In this document: one piece after another, positions 49,377-58,862 of the stretch
How positions within the stretch are numbered: the first letter of the stretch is position 1
How the letters are laid out: every line of letters starts with the position of its first letter
Assembly (NCBI GenBank): GCA_051892875.1
Contig: JBJFGR010000026.1
Location: forward strand, 1-64,000
Reading direction: 5' to 3'
Length of the DNA: 64,000 nucleotides
Source: JBJFGR01 sp051892875
GTDB lineage: Bacteria; Pseudomonadota; Gammaproteobacteria; Enterobacterales; Succinivibrionaceae
Program-made: the position numbers and the translations under genes
Notes under the pieces: generated by a model
Database searches by the model: none
What the model saw: only the letters and a program-made list of their open reading frames with translations
Told to the model about the DNA's origin: nothing

Positions 49377-50396
49377 CTATTTCTTAAATTTGTTTAGATA
49401 CCATTCAACAGTTTTTATAATACCAGTATCGAAAGTTTCATCTGCCTTCCAACCCAATTCATTTGTGATCTTATCAGCATCAATTGCGTAACGTAAATCA
49501 TGACCTGCACGGTCAGTTACAAAGCTAATTAATTCTTCATATTTATGACCATTTGCTCTAGGTTGTTTTTCATCCAAAATAGCACAGATTGTTTTTACAA
49601 TAGTGATATTATTTCTTTCGTTATGACCACCTATATTATAAGTTTCTCCTGAAACTCCTTTGTGGTAAATTAAATCAATAGCTTTACAATGATCTAATAC
49701 ATACAACCAATCTCTGATATTTAGTCCTTTTCCGTATATTGGTAGTGGTTTTTCTGCCAAAGCGTATTCAATGATATGTGGTATTAACTTTTCAGAATGT
49801 TGTTTAGGGCCATAATTATTTGAGCAGTTAGAGGTTGTAACATTCATGCCATATGTATGGTTATACGCTCTTACTAAGAAATCAGAACCTGCTTTACTTG
49901 CTGAATAAGGACTATTTGGAGCATAAGGAGTAGTTTCTGTAAAGTAACCTTCGTCCCCTAAAGTACCGTAAACTTCATCTGTTGAAATATGATGGAATCT
50001 ACAATCCTCGTAACCTGCTTTAACTTTACCAGGTGCGTCCATCCAATGTTGTCTAGCAACTTCTAATAGAGTGAAAGTACCAATAATATTTGTGTTTACA
50101 AATGCTTTTGGTCCTTTTATAGAATTATCTACATGACTTTCTGCAGCAAAATGAATTATGCCACGAATATCATGTTCATCAAATAATTTATTTATTAATT
50201 CTTCGTCGCAGATGTCACCTTGAACAAAAAGATAATTAGGCATATTAATGCATTCTTTAACATTGTCCAAATTGCCTGCATAGGTTAATTTATCTAAATT
50301 GATAATTTTGTAATCAGGATATTTTTCGCAGAAATAAGGTACAAAATTTGAGCCAATAAAACCAGCTCCCCCTGTTATTAATATAGTTTTAGACAT
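49377..50396 (-). CDS. rmlB: dTDP-glucose 4,6-dehydratase RmlB
   Basis: 339 residues. An extended short-chain dehydrogenase with NAD site GGAGFIGSNF, catalytic HISTDEVYGTLGD and YSASKAGSD (Tyr and Lys), and RDWLYVLDHCKAI plus GHNERNN substrate blocks. It converts dTDP-glucose to the 4-keto-6-deoxy sugar, the second step after RmlA. It is a single gene with its own terminator, inserted between trxB and lrp. It is divergent from lrp across 232 bp in which I found no clear operator. Confidence 0.95.
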   Translation of the reverse strand: MSKTILITGGAGFIGSNFVPYFCEKYPDYKIINLDKLTYAGNLDNVKECINMPNYLFVQGDICDEELINKLFDEHDIRGIIHFAAESHVDNSIKGPKAFVNTNIIGTFTLLEVARQHWMDAPGKVKAGYEDCRFHHISTDEVYGTLGDEGYFTETTPYAPNSPYSASKAGSDFLVRAYNHTYGMNVTTSNCSNNYGPKQHSEKLIPHIIEYALAEKPLPIYGKGLNIRDWLYVLDHCKAIDLIYHKGVSGETYNIGGHNERNNITIVKTICAILDEKQPRANGHKYEELISFVTDRAGHDLRYAIDADKITNELGWKADETFDTGIIKTVEWYLNKFKK

Positions 50397-50628
50397 TTTT
50401 TACTCTCTTTCCTGTTAGGGATAATAGATTAGATTCTTATTATTTTTATAAAAATACGTTTGCTTCTATAATATCATAAATAAAAATTATAAATTGTTAT
50501 TCACCACATTATACATTGAAAAAAAGACTAATTTATAGTTTTTTATTATTATTCTTTTTTTATGTAATATAATATGAAAAATTTTTCATTTAATATAAAA
50601 TAAATTTATAAATAGTAAAGTTGTAAAT

Positions 50629-51171
50629 ATGAATATAAAAAACGGTAATGAAGATTACAAAACCTATAAAAATTTAGATCGTATAGATCGCAATATTTTA
50701 ATTGAATTGCAAAATGATGGTCGATTATCAAATACTGAATTATCTAAAAGGGTTGGATTAAGTCCAACACCTTGTTTAGAAAGAGTTAGGCGCTTAGAGA
50801 AGCAAGGTTATATTTTGGGGTACAGTGCTCATTTAAATCCAAAACTTTTAGAAGCTTCATTATTGGTTTATGTAGAAATAACTTTAACAAAGAGTGCCCC
50901 TGATGTTTTTGATAGATTTAATAAGGCGGTACAAGAATTGCCCGATATTCAAGAGTGTCACTTAGTGTCAGGATCATTCGATTATCTTCTAAAGACTCGT
51001 GTTGCTGATATGTCTGCTTATCGAAAAATATTGAGTGACACCATTTTGAAGTTGCCTTGTGTGAGTGATACAAGAACTTATGTAGTTATGGAAGAAGTTA
51101 AAAATTCTAATATTGTTTTAGTTCGTCATAACGATACTAGGAACACAACTCTAGAAGAAAATTATAATTAA
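50629..51171 (+). CDS. lrp: Leucine-responsive regulatory protein Lrp
   Basis: 180 residues. The helix-turn-helix region LDRIDRNILIELQNDGRLSNTELSKRVGLSPTPCLERVRRLEKQGY is nearly identical to E. coli Lrp, and the RAM sensor domain (ASLLVYVEITL, IQECHLVSGSFDYLLKTRV) is equally conserved. It is a global regulator of amino acid metabolism. The C-terminus is ~15 residues longer than in E. coli. The ribosome site is weak. It lies immediately upstream of ftsK, as in many gammaproteobacteria. Confidence 0.95.
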   Translation: MNIKNGNEDYKTYKNLDRIDRNILIELQNDGRLSNTELSKRVGLSPTPCLERVRRLEKQGYILGYSAHLNPKLLEASLLVYVEITLTKSAPDVFDRFNKAVQELPDIQECHLVSGSFDYLLKTRVADMSAYRKILSDTILKLPCVSDTRTYVVMEEVKNSNIVLVRHNDTRNTTLEENYN

Positions 51172-51249
51172 TTTGTTTTTTGTATTATAATTAACGGCCA
51201 TATTGAATAATTGTTATATTTGTTTGTGATATTTATGTAGGTGGATGTC

Positions 51250-54200
51250 TTGGAAGTTAGCGAGATCAAAACAAAGCCAGCTTTTGAAAAAATAAGAGAA
51301 GGTTGTGCTATTATTCTCATGCTTGTTTCTATTTTAGTTGCTTTATCTTTAATTTCATACAATCCTATGGATAATAATTGGAAAAATGACCCAGATAGGG
51401 ATAAGCATATTACCAATACCGTAGGTTTTGTTGGTGCAAATTTATCTGATGCCTTGTTTTCGTATTTCGGATATTGTGCTTATATAATACCAATAATGTT
51501 GTTTTATGTTGCAATATTGATTTTGAAACAAAAATTTTCATTAAAGAATATAAACTATTTTGGAATTATGTATAAAATCTTGGGAATAGATTTTATATTA
51601 TTATCTTTGTGTTCACTAGTTTCAAAAATGCATTTTTTTAATTCTGGCGGTGGACATCTAGGTACAGTAGCTTATGATTTTGTTTCATCATTTTTAGGTT
51701 ACATAGGAACAATGCTTTCTATGATGGGACTTTTTTTTATAGGTATTTCTCTTTTTACAGGAATTTCTATTGTTACTATGTTATCCGCTGTAGGTGGTTG
51801 TGTAATATCAATCATTACTTATAAAGGTTTCTTATCAGTGTTGTTTAAACCTTTTATGAAAGAAAATGAAGAAGAACAATTTATGGATGTATTTTTAACG
51901 AAAGAGCAAGATAAAGTATCCATAAAAGAGATAGATATTTCTAAAAATAGTAATATAAACAAAGAATTACCTAAAAAAGATGAAAAGAATAGAGATTTAG
52001 GAGCTTTTTCAGCTAACTCACAAATAACAAATAATAAGCAAGAGGAAGAAGACTTAGAAATTCCTGGATTAAATACATTAGACAGTGGCACAGGAAGAAT
52101 AGAGCCTTCTTTAGATATTAATGATATTGTTGAACCAATAGAAGAAAACAAGGAACCAAATTTCCAGACTCAAAAAACAAAGGAAACAAAGGAAGAAAGT
52201 TTTACTTCACAAGAAAAAACTCAATCAGTATCTGAGAGAAAATACGTATCTTCTGTAATTTTACCACCTCCTAGCAATTCTGTTAAAGATGCTATTTATG
52301 TATCTGTAAAAAAGACTGAAGAATTAAAGCCTTTAAAAGTAGGTGAAAGTATAGCACCTGTATCAATTATTAATACTTCAAATGATCCAGCTTCTGTTTC
52401 GGTAAATGACAGTTTAAATCAGATTGAAGAACATATTAATGATATAAAACAAACGCTGGAACCACAAGACCACCCAGAAATTCCAGAGTTTGTTAATAAT
52501 GAAGTAAAAGAAGATGATGATAATGTCTATAGTATAGATTCATATAGAGATATGGGATCTATTCCTGATAATTTTTCAGTTGTGGCTGAACCTGTTTTTT
52601 CAGAAAAAGACGAATCTGAAGGAGAAAATGATAATGAAAGTGGTAGTTTTGTTGAAGATAACCTTCCATTTAAACCAACTTTAAACATTTCAGTTCCACC
52701 AATTACTCCTGTAAACGCAAATCCTGAAGCTCGTTTTGTAAAAAATGAAGATGTTCCATCTAGTGTGAATTATCATCAAGGGCATTATGAGTATAATGAT
52801 GATTTATCAGATTTTCCACCTGTAGAAATATTCTCAGCTCCTCATGCTCAAAAGCCTGTAAGAATTGAAGTAATTGAAGAATTGGTTACAAGACTAGATA
52901 ATACTTTAAAACTATATAAAATTAAAGCTCATGTTGCTGAAAGACAAATAACAGATGCGTACGGAAATCAAAAGACTGTTAAGTATTATGAAATTGGCCC
53001 TGTAATTACAAGATTCTATTTAGAACTTGTTGGTGATCAGCGTTCTTCAAGAATTGAAGATGTTAGTTGTGATATAGCTCGTAACTTACGTATTGCCAAT
53101 ATTCGAGTGATTTTATCAGTACCAGGAACTTCGTATGTAGCAATAGAAATTCCGAATCAGGACCGTCAAAATATAAATATGAGAGAATTATTAGAAAGTC
53201 CTGATTTTATAAATGCAAAAGCACCTCTTTCTATATGTCTTGGTAGAGATATAATTGGTAAACCTGTAATTTATAATTTAGCAGCTGCACCTCATTTATT
53301 AGTTGCGGGTACCACAGGTTCTGGTAAATCTGTAGGTATTAATACAATGTTAGTATCATTGCTTATGAGAAATAAGCCTGAAGATTTACGTTTGATAATG
53401 ATTGATCCAAAGATGTTGGAATTTTCAAATTATCGTGATATACCTCATTTAATAACTCCAGTTATTACAGATATGAAGAAAGCATCAAGTGCAATTCGTT
53501 GGGCAGTTCAGGAAATGGAAAGACGTTATACAATAATGTCTCGTCTTCAAGTTAGAAATATAAATGGTTATAATGAATACATTGAAAGTCATCCTGATCT
53601 TTTAGATCCAACTTGGCATCCAAGTGATAGTATGGATGCATCTGCTCCGAAGTTGAAGAAATTTCCATATATCGTAATTGTAGTAGATGAATTTGCTGAT
53701 TTGGTATTGCAGTTAAAGAAAAATGGTAATATTGAAGAAATGATTTCTAGATTAGCAGCTAAAGCTCGTGCCGCAGGTATGCACCTTATTCTAGCTACTC
53801 AATCGCCTCGTAAAGAAGTTATTACAGGTACGATAAGAAGTAATTTTCCTAGCCAAATTTCGTTTAAGGTTAAATCAAATATAGAATCTCGTATAGTACT
53901 AGATAATCCAGGTGCTGAACATCTATTAGGAAGAGGTGATATGTTGATTAAATTTAATGATGGTACAAATGAATTACGCAGAGCTCACGGGGCATTTATC
54001 AGTGATGATGAAATCAATAATTTTGCTGATGCCTGGCGCGCTCGAGGAAAACCTAATTATAATGATGATGTATCAACTGTTGAATTCACTGAAGAAACTG
54101 CAATTCCTGGCGAAAGGCCTCCTGTTTCAGGTAAGTCCGATAATTTAATTGATAAAGTAATGGATTATTGTAAAGAGTTAAAAAGAACAGGAAAAGGTAC

Positions 54201-54357
54201 TAGTTATAGCGTTTCTGGATTGCAAAGAAGATTTTCTATAGGGTATACTAGAGCAGCAAGGATTACAGATACCTTGGAGGAAATGGGGGTTTTATCAGGT
54301 CCTTTGAATGGTTCTGGTGTGCGTGAAGTATTGATTGATGGTAATGAAGATTCATGA
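51250..54357 (+). CDS. ftsK: DNA translocase FtsK
   Basis: About 1035 residues. Four membrane segments lie in the first ~190 residues, then an acidic Glu/Ser/Pro-rich linker (~210-530), then the RecA-like motor: Walker A GTTGSGKSVG (Lys693), Walker B IVIVVDEFADL, and a C-terminal winged-helix gamma domain (GYTRAARITDTLEEMGV). It pumps chromosome ends at the division septum and activates XerCD at dif. The linker is shorter than in E. coli (1329 residues). I prefer TTG 51250, with AGGTGG five bases upstream; GTG 51241 is the alternative. Its stop overlaps the lolA start. Confidence 0.95.
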   Translation: MEVSEIKTKPAFEKIREGCAIILMLVSILVALSLISYNPMDNNWKNDPDRDKHITNTVGFVGANLSDALFSYFGYCAYIIPIMLFYVAILILKQKFSLKNINYFGIMYKILGIDFILLSLCSLVSKMHFFNSGGGHLGTVAYDFVSSFLGYIGTMLSMMGLFFIGISLFTGISIVTMLSAVGGCVISIITYKGFLSVLFKPFMKENEEEQFMDVFLTKEQDKVSIKEIDISKNSNINKELPKKDEKNRDLGAFSANSQITNNKQEEEDLEIPGLNTLDSGTGRIEPSLDINDIVEPIEENKEPNFQTQKTKETKEESFTSQEKTQSVSERKYVSSVILPPPSNSVKDAIYVSVKKTEELKPLKVGESIAPVSIINTSNDPASVSVNDSLNQIEEHINDIKQTLEPQDHPEIPEFVNNEVKEDDDNVYSIDSYRDMGSIPDNFSVVAEPVFSEKDESEGENDNESGSFVEDNLPFKPTLNISVPPITPVNANPEARFVKNEDVPSSVNYHQGHYEYNDDLSDFPPVEIFSAPHAQKPVRIEVIEELVTRLDNTLKLYKIKAHVAERQITDAYGNQKTVKYYEIGPVITRFYLELVGDQRSSRIEDVSCDIARNLRIANIRVILSVPGTSYVAIEIPNQDRQNINMRELLESPDFINAKAPLSICLGRDIIGKPVIYNLAAAPHLLVAGTTGSGKSVGINTMLVSLLMRNKPEDLRLIMIDPKMLEFSNYRDIPHLITPVITDMKKASSAIRWAVQEMERRYTIMSRLQVRNINGYNEYIESHPDLLDPTWHPSDSMDASAPKLKKFPYIVIVVDEFADLVLQLKKNGNIEEMISRLAAKARAAGMHLILATQSPRKEVITGTIRSNFPSQISFKVKSNIESRIVLDNPGAEHLLGRGDMLIKFNDGTNELRRAHGAFISDDEINNFADAWRARGKPNYNDDVSTVEFTEETAIPGERPPVSGKSDNLIDKVMDYCKELKRTGKGTSYSVSGLQRRFSIGYTRAARITDTLEEMGVLSGPLNGSGVREVLIDGNEDS

Positions 54358-54980
54358 TAAAAGGTTTTTATAAGTTTATTCTTTTTTTACTTGCACAAAG
54401 TTTATTTTTTACAAATACTGCAAGTGCTGATGCTAGAGATGAGCTTTTAGTAATCATAAAGAGTGTAGATTCTTTTAGTGGAGATTTTGAGCAAGTCGTA
54501 AAAAATGAAGAAAATAAGGTGTTACAAGAATCTTTTGGTGAGTTATATATGGTAAGGCCTAATAAATTCAAAATGGTGGTAACAAAGCCTGATGCTAGTG
54601 AGTTGGTAACAGATGGAAGAGTTATATATAATTACGATGAATTATTAGAGCAAGTTACTATATATGATTTTGCTTTACAGGTTAATAATTCTCCTCTTAT
54701 TTTATTGATTACTGATGATAAATCAATATGGGATAAGTACGATATAATAAAGCAAAATGACTCAAAATTTATAGTAACTCCAAAAGATATATCAGGATTA
54801 ATTAAGCAGATGGATATTTATTTTGAGAATAGTAAATTTAGTTCCATAGATATAATTGAAAAAGATAACAAAATAAATCATTATAGTTTTGTGAATGTTA
54901 AAAATGACCAAATATCTTCAGAAGTTTTTAAATTTACTATCCCTGAAGGTGTAACAGTAGATGATCAAAGGGCAAAGTGA
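54354..54980 (+). CDS. lolA: Outer-membrane lipoprotein carrier protein LolA
   Basis: 208 residues. Signal peptide FILFLLAQSLFFTNTASA, then the LolA beta-barrel core: SVDSFSGDFEQVV, GELYMVRPNKFKM, DGRVIYNYDELLEQVTIYDF. It carries lipoproteins across the periplasm from LolCDE to LolB, and would serve the several predicted lipoproteins in this window. The start overlaps the ftsK stop by four bases (ATGA), and the 3' end overlaps rarA by 20 bp, so the three genes are translationally coupled. Confidence 0.9.
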   Translation: MIKGFYKFILFLLAQSLFFTNTASADARDELLVIIKSVDSFSGDFEQVVKNEENKVLQESFGELYMVRPNKFKMVVTKPDASELVTDGRVIYNYDELLEQVTIYDFALQVNNSPLILLITDDKSIWDKYDIIKQNDSKFIVTPKDISGLIKQMDIYFENSKFSSIDIIEKDNKINHYSFVNVKNDQISSEVFKFTIPEGVTVDDQRAK

Positions 54981-56358
54981 TCTTTTTGATGATTGTGAAG
55001 CAAGAGAAGCTGCTAAGTTTTTAGAGTTAAATTCTCCTCTTGCATCTAGGATGAGACCCCAGACTCTGAGTGAGTATATAGGGCAAGAGCATATTTTAGG
55101 TTATGATAAACCTTTAAGACGAGCTATTGAACATGGAAATTGTCCGTCAATGATTTTGTGGGGCCCTCCAGGAATTGGAAAAACCACTTTGGCAGAACTT
55201 ATTGCTAAAAAATCAAATGCAAGAGTTGAAAGAATAAGTGCTGTAGTTTCAGGTATTAAAGAAATTAGAGAAGCTATAGATAAAGCCAAACATAACTTAT
55301 CTTTTGGGTATAAAACGATTCTATTTGTAGATGAAGTTCATCGTTTTAATAAAAGTCAGCAGGATGCTTTTTTACCATATATAGAAAATGGAACAATCAT
55401 TTTTATAGGTGCCACCACTGAAAATCCTTCTTTTGAACTAAATAATGCAATTCTTTCACGAACTCGTGTTTATATTTTGAAAAAATTATCGATAGCAGAT
55501 ATTGAAAAGATAATTATGCGGGCAGTTTTAAGCCCTGTCGGATTAGCAGAACGTAATTTGGTTTTTGCTCCAAATGTTTTAACAAGATTAGCTGAATTAT
55601 CTGATGGAGACGCTAGAAGGTCTTTAAATTTTTTAGAAATTTTAGCAGATTTAGCGGAACCTATAGGTGATAATAAAAATGAGATATCAATGGAAGCTTT
55701 AGCCTCTGTTGTTGGCTCGAGAGCAAAGTTATTTGATAAAAATGGTGATCGCTACTATGATTTTATAAGTGCTTTTCATAAATCCGTAAGAGGTTCTAGT
55801 CCTCAGGGTGCTTTATACTGGATGGCTCGAATTATATCTGCAGGGGGAGATCCTTTATATGTTGCAAGAAGATTACTGGCAATTGCTTCTGAGGATATTG
55901 GGAATGCAGATCCTAAGGCCATGCAAGTAGTAATTGCGGCTTGGGATTGTTATGAAAGAGTAGGAAAGGCTGAAGGAGAGCGCGCTATTGCTCAGGCTGC
56001 AGTTTATTGTGCAACAGCTCCTAAAAGTAATTCTGTTTATATAGCTTGGAATAGTGTATTAGAAGATGTAAAAAATCTCCCTGATTACGATGTTCCTCTA
56101 TATTTGCGTAATGCACCAACGAAATTAATGGAAAATCTAGGGTATCATAAAGGTTATAGATATGCTCATGATGAGCCTGGTGCCTATGCTGCAGGAGAGT
56201 GTTTTTTACCACCAGAAATTAGAAATAAAGAATGGTATAAACCAAGTGACCGAGGTTTTGAAAAATGGGTTCAAGAAAAGATTGCATATTTAAAGGATAG
56301 AGATATGCGCTCTACTAATAAAAGGTATCCAAATGATAATGATTACACGTCTAGTTAA
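54961..56358 (+). CDS. rarA: Replication-associated recombination protein RarA (MgsA)
   Basis: 465 residues. An AAA+ clamp-loader-like ATPase: LASRMRPQTLSEYIGQEHILG, Walker A GPPGIGKTT, VDEVHRFNKSQQDAFLP, sensor ATTENPSFELN, and the C-terminal tetramerisation region with GSSPQGALYWMARIISAGGDPLYVARRL. It acts at stalled replication forks. The start overlaps lolA. In Enterobacteria serS follows directly; here metF, rapZ, a DUF554 gene and mscK are interposed. Confidence 0.95.
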   Translation: MIKGQSDLFDDCEAREAAKFLELNSPLASRMRPQTLSEYIGQEHILGYDKPLRRAIEHGNCPSMILWGPPGIGKTTLAELIAKKSNARVERISAVVSGIKEIREAIDKAKHNLSFGYKTILFVDEVHRFNKSQQDAFLPYIENGTIIFIGATTENPSFELNNAILSRTRVYILKKLSIADIEKIIMRAVLSPVGLAERNLVFAPNVLTRLAELSDGDARRSLNFLEILADLAEPIGDNKNEISMEALASVVGSRAKLFDKNGDRYYDFISAFHKSVRGSSPQGALYWMARIISAGGDPLYVARRLLAIASEDIGNADPKAMQVVIAAWDCYERVGKAEGERAIAQAAVYCATAPKSNSVYIAWNSVLEDVKNLPDYDVPLYLRNAPTKLMENLGYHKGYRYAHDEPGAYAAGECFLPPEIRNKEWYKPSDRGFEKWVQEKIAYLKDRDMRSTNKRYPNDNDYTSS

Positions 56359-56402
56359 TCATTATTAAATGAATTATTTAGAATGGTTAGACAGGAATTT
56401 TT

Positions 56403-57263
56403 ATGTTAATAGCGGATTTATTTAAACAAAAAAAACAAGTTATATCTTTTGAAATTTTTCCTCCAAAAAGAGCAGAGGCTTTAAAGAATATTGATGAAAC
56501 TTTGGAGGTATTGTCTAGTTTAAATCCAGATTTTATATCGGTAACCTTTGGTGCTGGAGGTTCTGTAACAAATTCATCTACAGTGGAAATTGCCAGTAAA
56601 ATAAAGCATAAATACAATATAGAAGCAGTTACTCATCTTACTTGTTTAACATATTCCAAAGAAGAAATAATAAAAATGATTGATACCTTAAAAGAACATG
56701 GTATTGAGAATATTTTAGCGTTAAGAGGTGATAAGAATCCTAATATTGAACCAAAGTATGATTTTAATTATGCTTCTGATTTGATAACTTTTGTGAAAGA
56801 ACATAGTGATTTAGGTATTAGTGGCGCTTGTTATCCCGAAGGTCATCAAGAATCAAATAATAAGATTGATGATATTTTAAATTTACGTAAAAAGGTTGAT
56901 GCAGGTGCGCAGCATTTAATCTCTCAATTGTTTTTTGATAATAATATATTTTTTGATTTTATTGAAAAGTGTCGTATTGCAGGGATTAATGTACCTATTG
57001 AAGCTGGTATTATGCCTGTTGTTAACAAGGCTCAAATTGAACGTATGGTGAGTTTGTGTGGCGCGTCAATTCCTAAAGATTTACAACGTATAATTGAACG
57101 TTATGCTGATAATAAAGAAGCTTTATTTGACGCTGGCTTAACATACGCAACTCATCAGATAATAGATTTATTAGCAAGGGGAATAGAGGGAATTCATATA
57201 TATACTATGAATAATCCTATTGTTGCTCGTAGAATAACAGATGCTATTAAAAATTTGGTATAG
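56403..57263 (+). CDS. metF: 5,10-methylenetetrahydrofolate reductase MetF
   Basis: 286 residues forming a TIM barrel. SFEIFPPKR carries the catalytic Glu, VTFGAGGS follows, then THLTCLTYSKEEI, LALRGDKNP, GACYPEGHQES and ISQLFFDN. It reduces methylenetetrahydrofolate to 5-methyltetrahydrofolate with NADH and FAD, for methionine synthesis. The ribosome site is CAGGAA. It lies 44 bp after rarA and 38 bp before rapZ. Confidence 0.94.
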   Translation: MLIADLFKQKKQVISFEIFPPKRAEALKNIDETLEVLSSLNPDFISVTFGAGGSVTNSSTVEIASKIKHKYNIEAVTHLTCLTYSKEEIIKMIDTLKEHGIENILALRGDKNPNIEPKYDFNYASDLITFVKEHSDLGISGACYPEGHQESNNKIDDILNLRKKVDAGAQHLISQLFFDNNIFFDFIEKCRIAGINVPIEAGIMPVVNKAQIERMVSLCGASIPKDLQRIIERYADNKEALFDAGLTYATHQIIDLLARGIEGIHIYTMNNPIVARRITDAIKNLV

Positions 57264-57301
57264 TAACAAGTTGTGAGTTGTAAGATAAAGGAAGCTCTAA
57301 T

Positions 57302-58162
57302 ATGAAGCTATTTATTGTAAGTGGTCGAAGTGGTGCTGGTAAGACCATCGCATTAAGAGTTTTAGAGGATCTTAATTATAATTGTATAGATAATCTACCT
57401 ATAGATTTACTGCCTGAAGTAATAACGCTTAGTATTGCAGAAAATCATAATAAAATGGCTGTAAGTGTTGATATTAGAAATATTCCATCAAAACCAGAAA
57501 AGTTTATAAAATTTTTAAGTAAATTTAGATCAGATGATGAAAATGAGCTTATCAGCATTTTTTTAGATGCTGATGACTCAACTTTGATAAAGCGTTATGA
57601 AGAAACAAGAAGATTACATCCTTTATCTAAACAATATCCAGATTTATCATTAGAAGAATCTATAAAAGCTGAACACGGAATTTTGGATCAGTTATCCGAT
57701 TATGCTGATATCAGAATAGATACCTCTAGTTTGAGTATTCATGAATTATCTGAAGAAATTACGTCAATTGTTTTAGGGAAAAAAGGAAAAAATATAACAA
57801 TTGTTTTTGAATCCTTTGGTTTTAAGAATGGGATTGTAAAGGACGCTGATTTTGTTTTTGATGCTCGTTTTTTACCAAATCCTCATTGGGTTCCTGAATT
57901 AAGATTATTAACAGGGTTAGATAAAGAAGTTCATGATTTTTTTTCAAAATATCCTGAAGTACAAACTTATATTCAACATATTGATTCATTAATTGACTAT
58001 TGGTTACCTTTTATAGAAAGAAATAACCGTAGTTATTTAACGATTGCTATTGGATGCACAGGGGGACAACATAGAAGTGTATTCATAGCAGAATCATTAG
58101 GTAAAAGATTTAAATTAAGAAATAAAAATGTAATTATAAAACATAAATCATTAAAAAAATAA
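57302..58162 (+). CDS. rapZ: RNase adapter protein RapZ
   Basis: 286 residues, matching E. coli RapZ (284). Walker A GRSGAGKT (8-15), then LEDLNYNCIDNLPIDLLPEV, TRRLHPLS, and the C-terminal phosphosugar-binding domain with FESFGFKNG, DARFLPNPHWVPELR, GCTGGQHRSVFIAE and a Lys/Arg-rich end. In E. coli it targets the sRNA GlmZ to RNase E and senses glucosamine 6-phosphate. There rapZ lies in the rpoN-ptsN cluster; here it sits between metF and a DUF554 gene. It ends 2 bp before the next start. Confidence 0.95.
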   Translation: MKLFIVSGRSGAGKTIALRVLEDLNYNCIDNLPIDLLPEVITLSIAENHNKMAVSVDIRNIPSKPEKFIKFLSKFRSDDENELISIFLDADDSTLIKRYEETRRLHPLSKQYPDLSLEESIKAEHGILDQLSDYADIRIDTSSLSIHELSEEITSIVLGKKGKNITIVFESFGFKNGIVKDADFVFDARFLPNPHWVPELRLLTGLDKEVHDFFSKYPEVQTYIQHIDSLIDYWLPFIERNNRSYLTIAIGCTGGQHRSVFIAESLGKRFKLRNKNVIIKHKSLKK

Positions 58163-58164
58163 TT

Positions 58165-58854
58165 ATGATTGGTACTATAGTAAATGTTGTAGGTATTGTT
58201 GCAGGTTCTGTAATAGGTGCCATTTTAGGAAAAAAATTAGTTAATAGTTATCAAGAATCCCTCTTTATTGCTTTAGGAGGGTGCGTTGGTATTGTAGGAT
58301 TGAAAGTAATTATATCTTCAATTAATAATGATGCTAATATACTGCTTTTAATTGTAAATATGTGTTTGGGAGCGTTAATTGGTAATTATTTCAAATTACA
58401 TGATAGATTTATAAAATTATCAGAACGGCTGAAAGCTGGAAATAATTTTGGGGAAGGACTGATAACAGCAATATTGTTATTTTGTATAGGTGCATTATCT
58501 ATTTTAGGTCCGATTGAAAGTGCTTTAAAAAATGATCATACCATGTTGTTTATAAATGCCTCCTTAGATTTTGTTTCGTCTATTGCTTTAGCTTCTGCCT
58601 ATGGTGTAGGTATAGCTCTTGCAGCCCCTGTTTTATTTATATTTCAGGGAGCAATCTATATGTGTGCTCTTATAATAAAGGATTCAATTCCTGAATATAT
58701 ATTGTCTAATTTAACACTAACTGGTGGTTTGTTAATTATTTTTTCGAGTATTGTATTATTAAAAATAAAATCTATTAAAACCACTGATTATTTACCTGCA
58801 TTGTTTTTATCAATAATAACCTCAATAATCGTTCATGATTTCATTAAATTTTAA
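58165..58854 (+). CDS. DUF554 family membrane protein (YqgA-like)
   Basis: 229 residues with about six to seven membrane segments. It starts IGTIVNVVGIVAGSVIGAILGK and contains CVGIVGLKVIISS, LGALIGNYFKLHDR and FCIGALSILGPIESALKNDHTMLFINASLDFVSSIALASAYGVG, all typical of DUF554. The function is not established; it is probably a transporter or channel. It overlaps the rapZ-mscK transcription unit, with gaps of 2 bp before and 8 bp after. Confidence 0.85.
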   Translation: MIGTIVNVVGIVAGSVIGAILGKKLVNSYQESLFIALGGCVGIVGLKVIISSINNDANILLLIVNMCLGALIGNYFKLHDRFIKLSERLKAGNNFGEGLITAILLFCIGALSILGPIESALKNDHTMLFINASLDFVSSIALASAYGVGIALAAPVLFIFQGAIYMCALIIKDSIPEYILSNLTLTGGLLIIFSSIVLLKIKSIKTTDYLPALFLSIITSIIVHDFIKF

Positions 58855-58862
58855 GGTCTTAT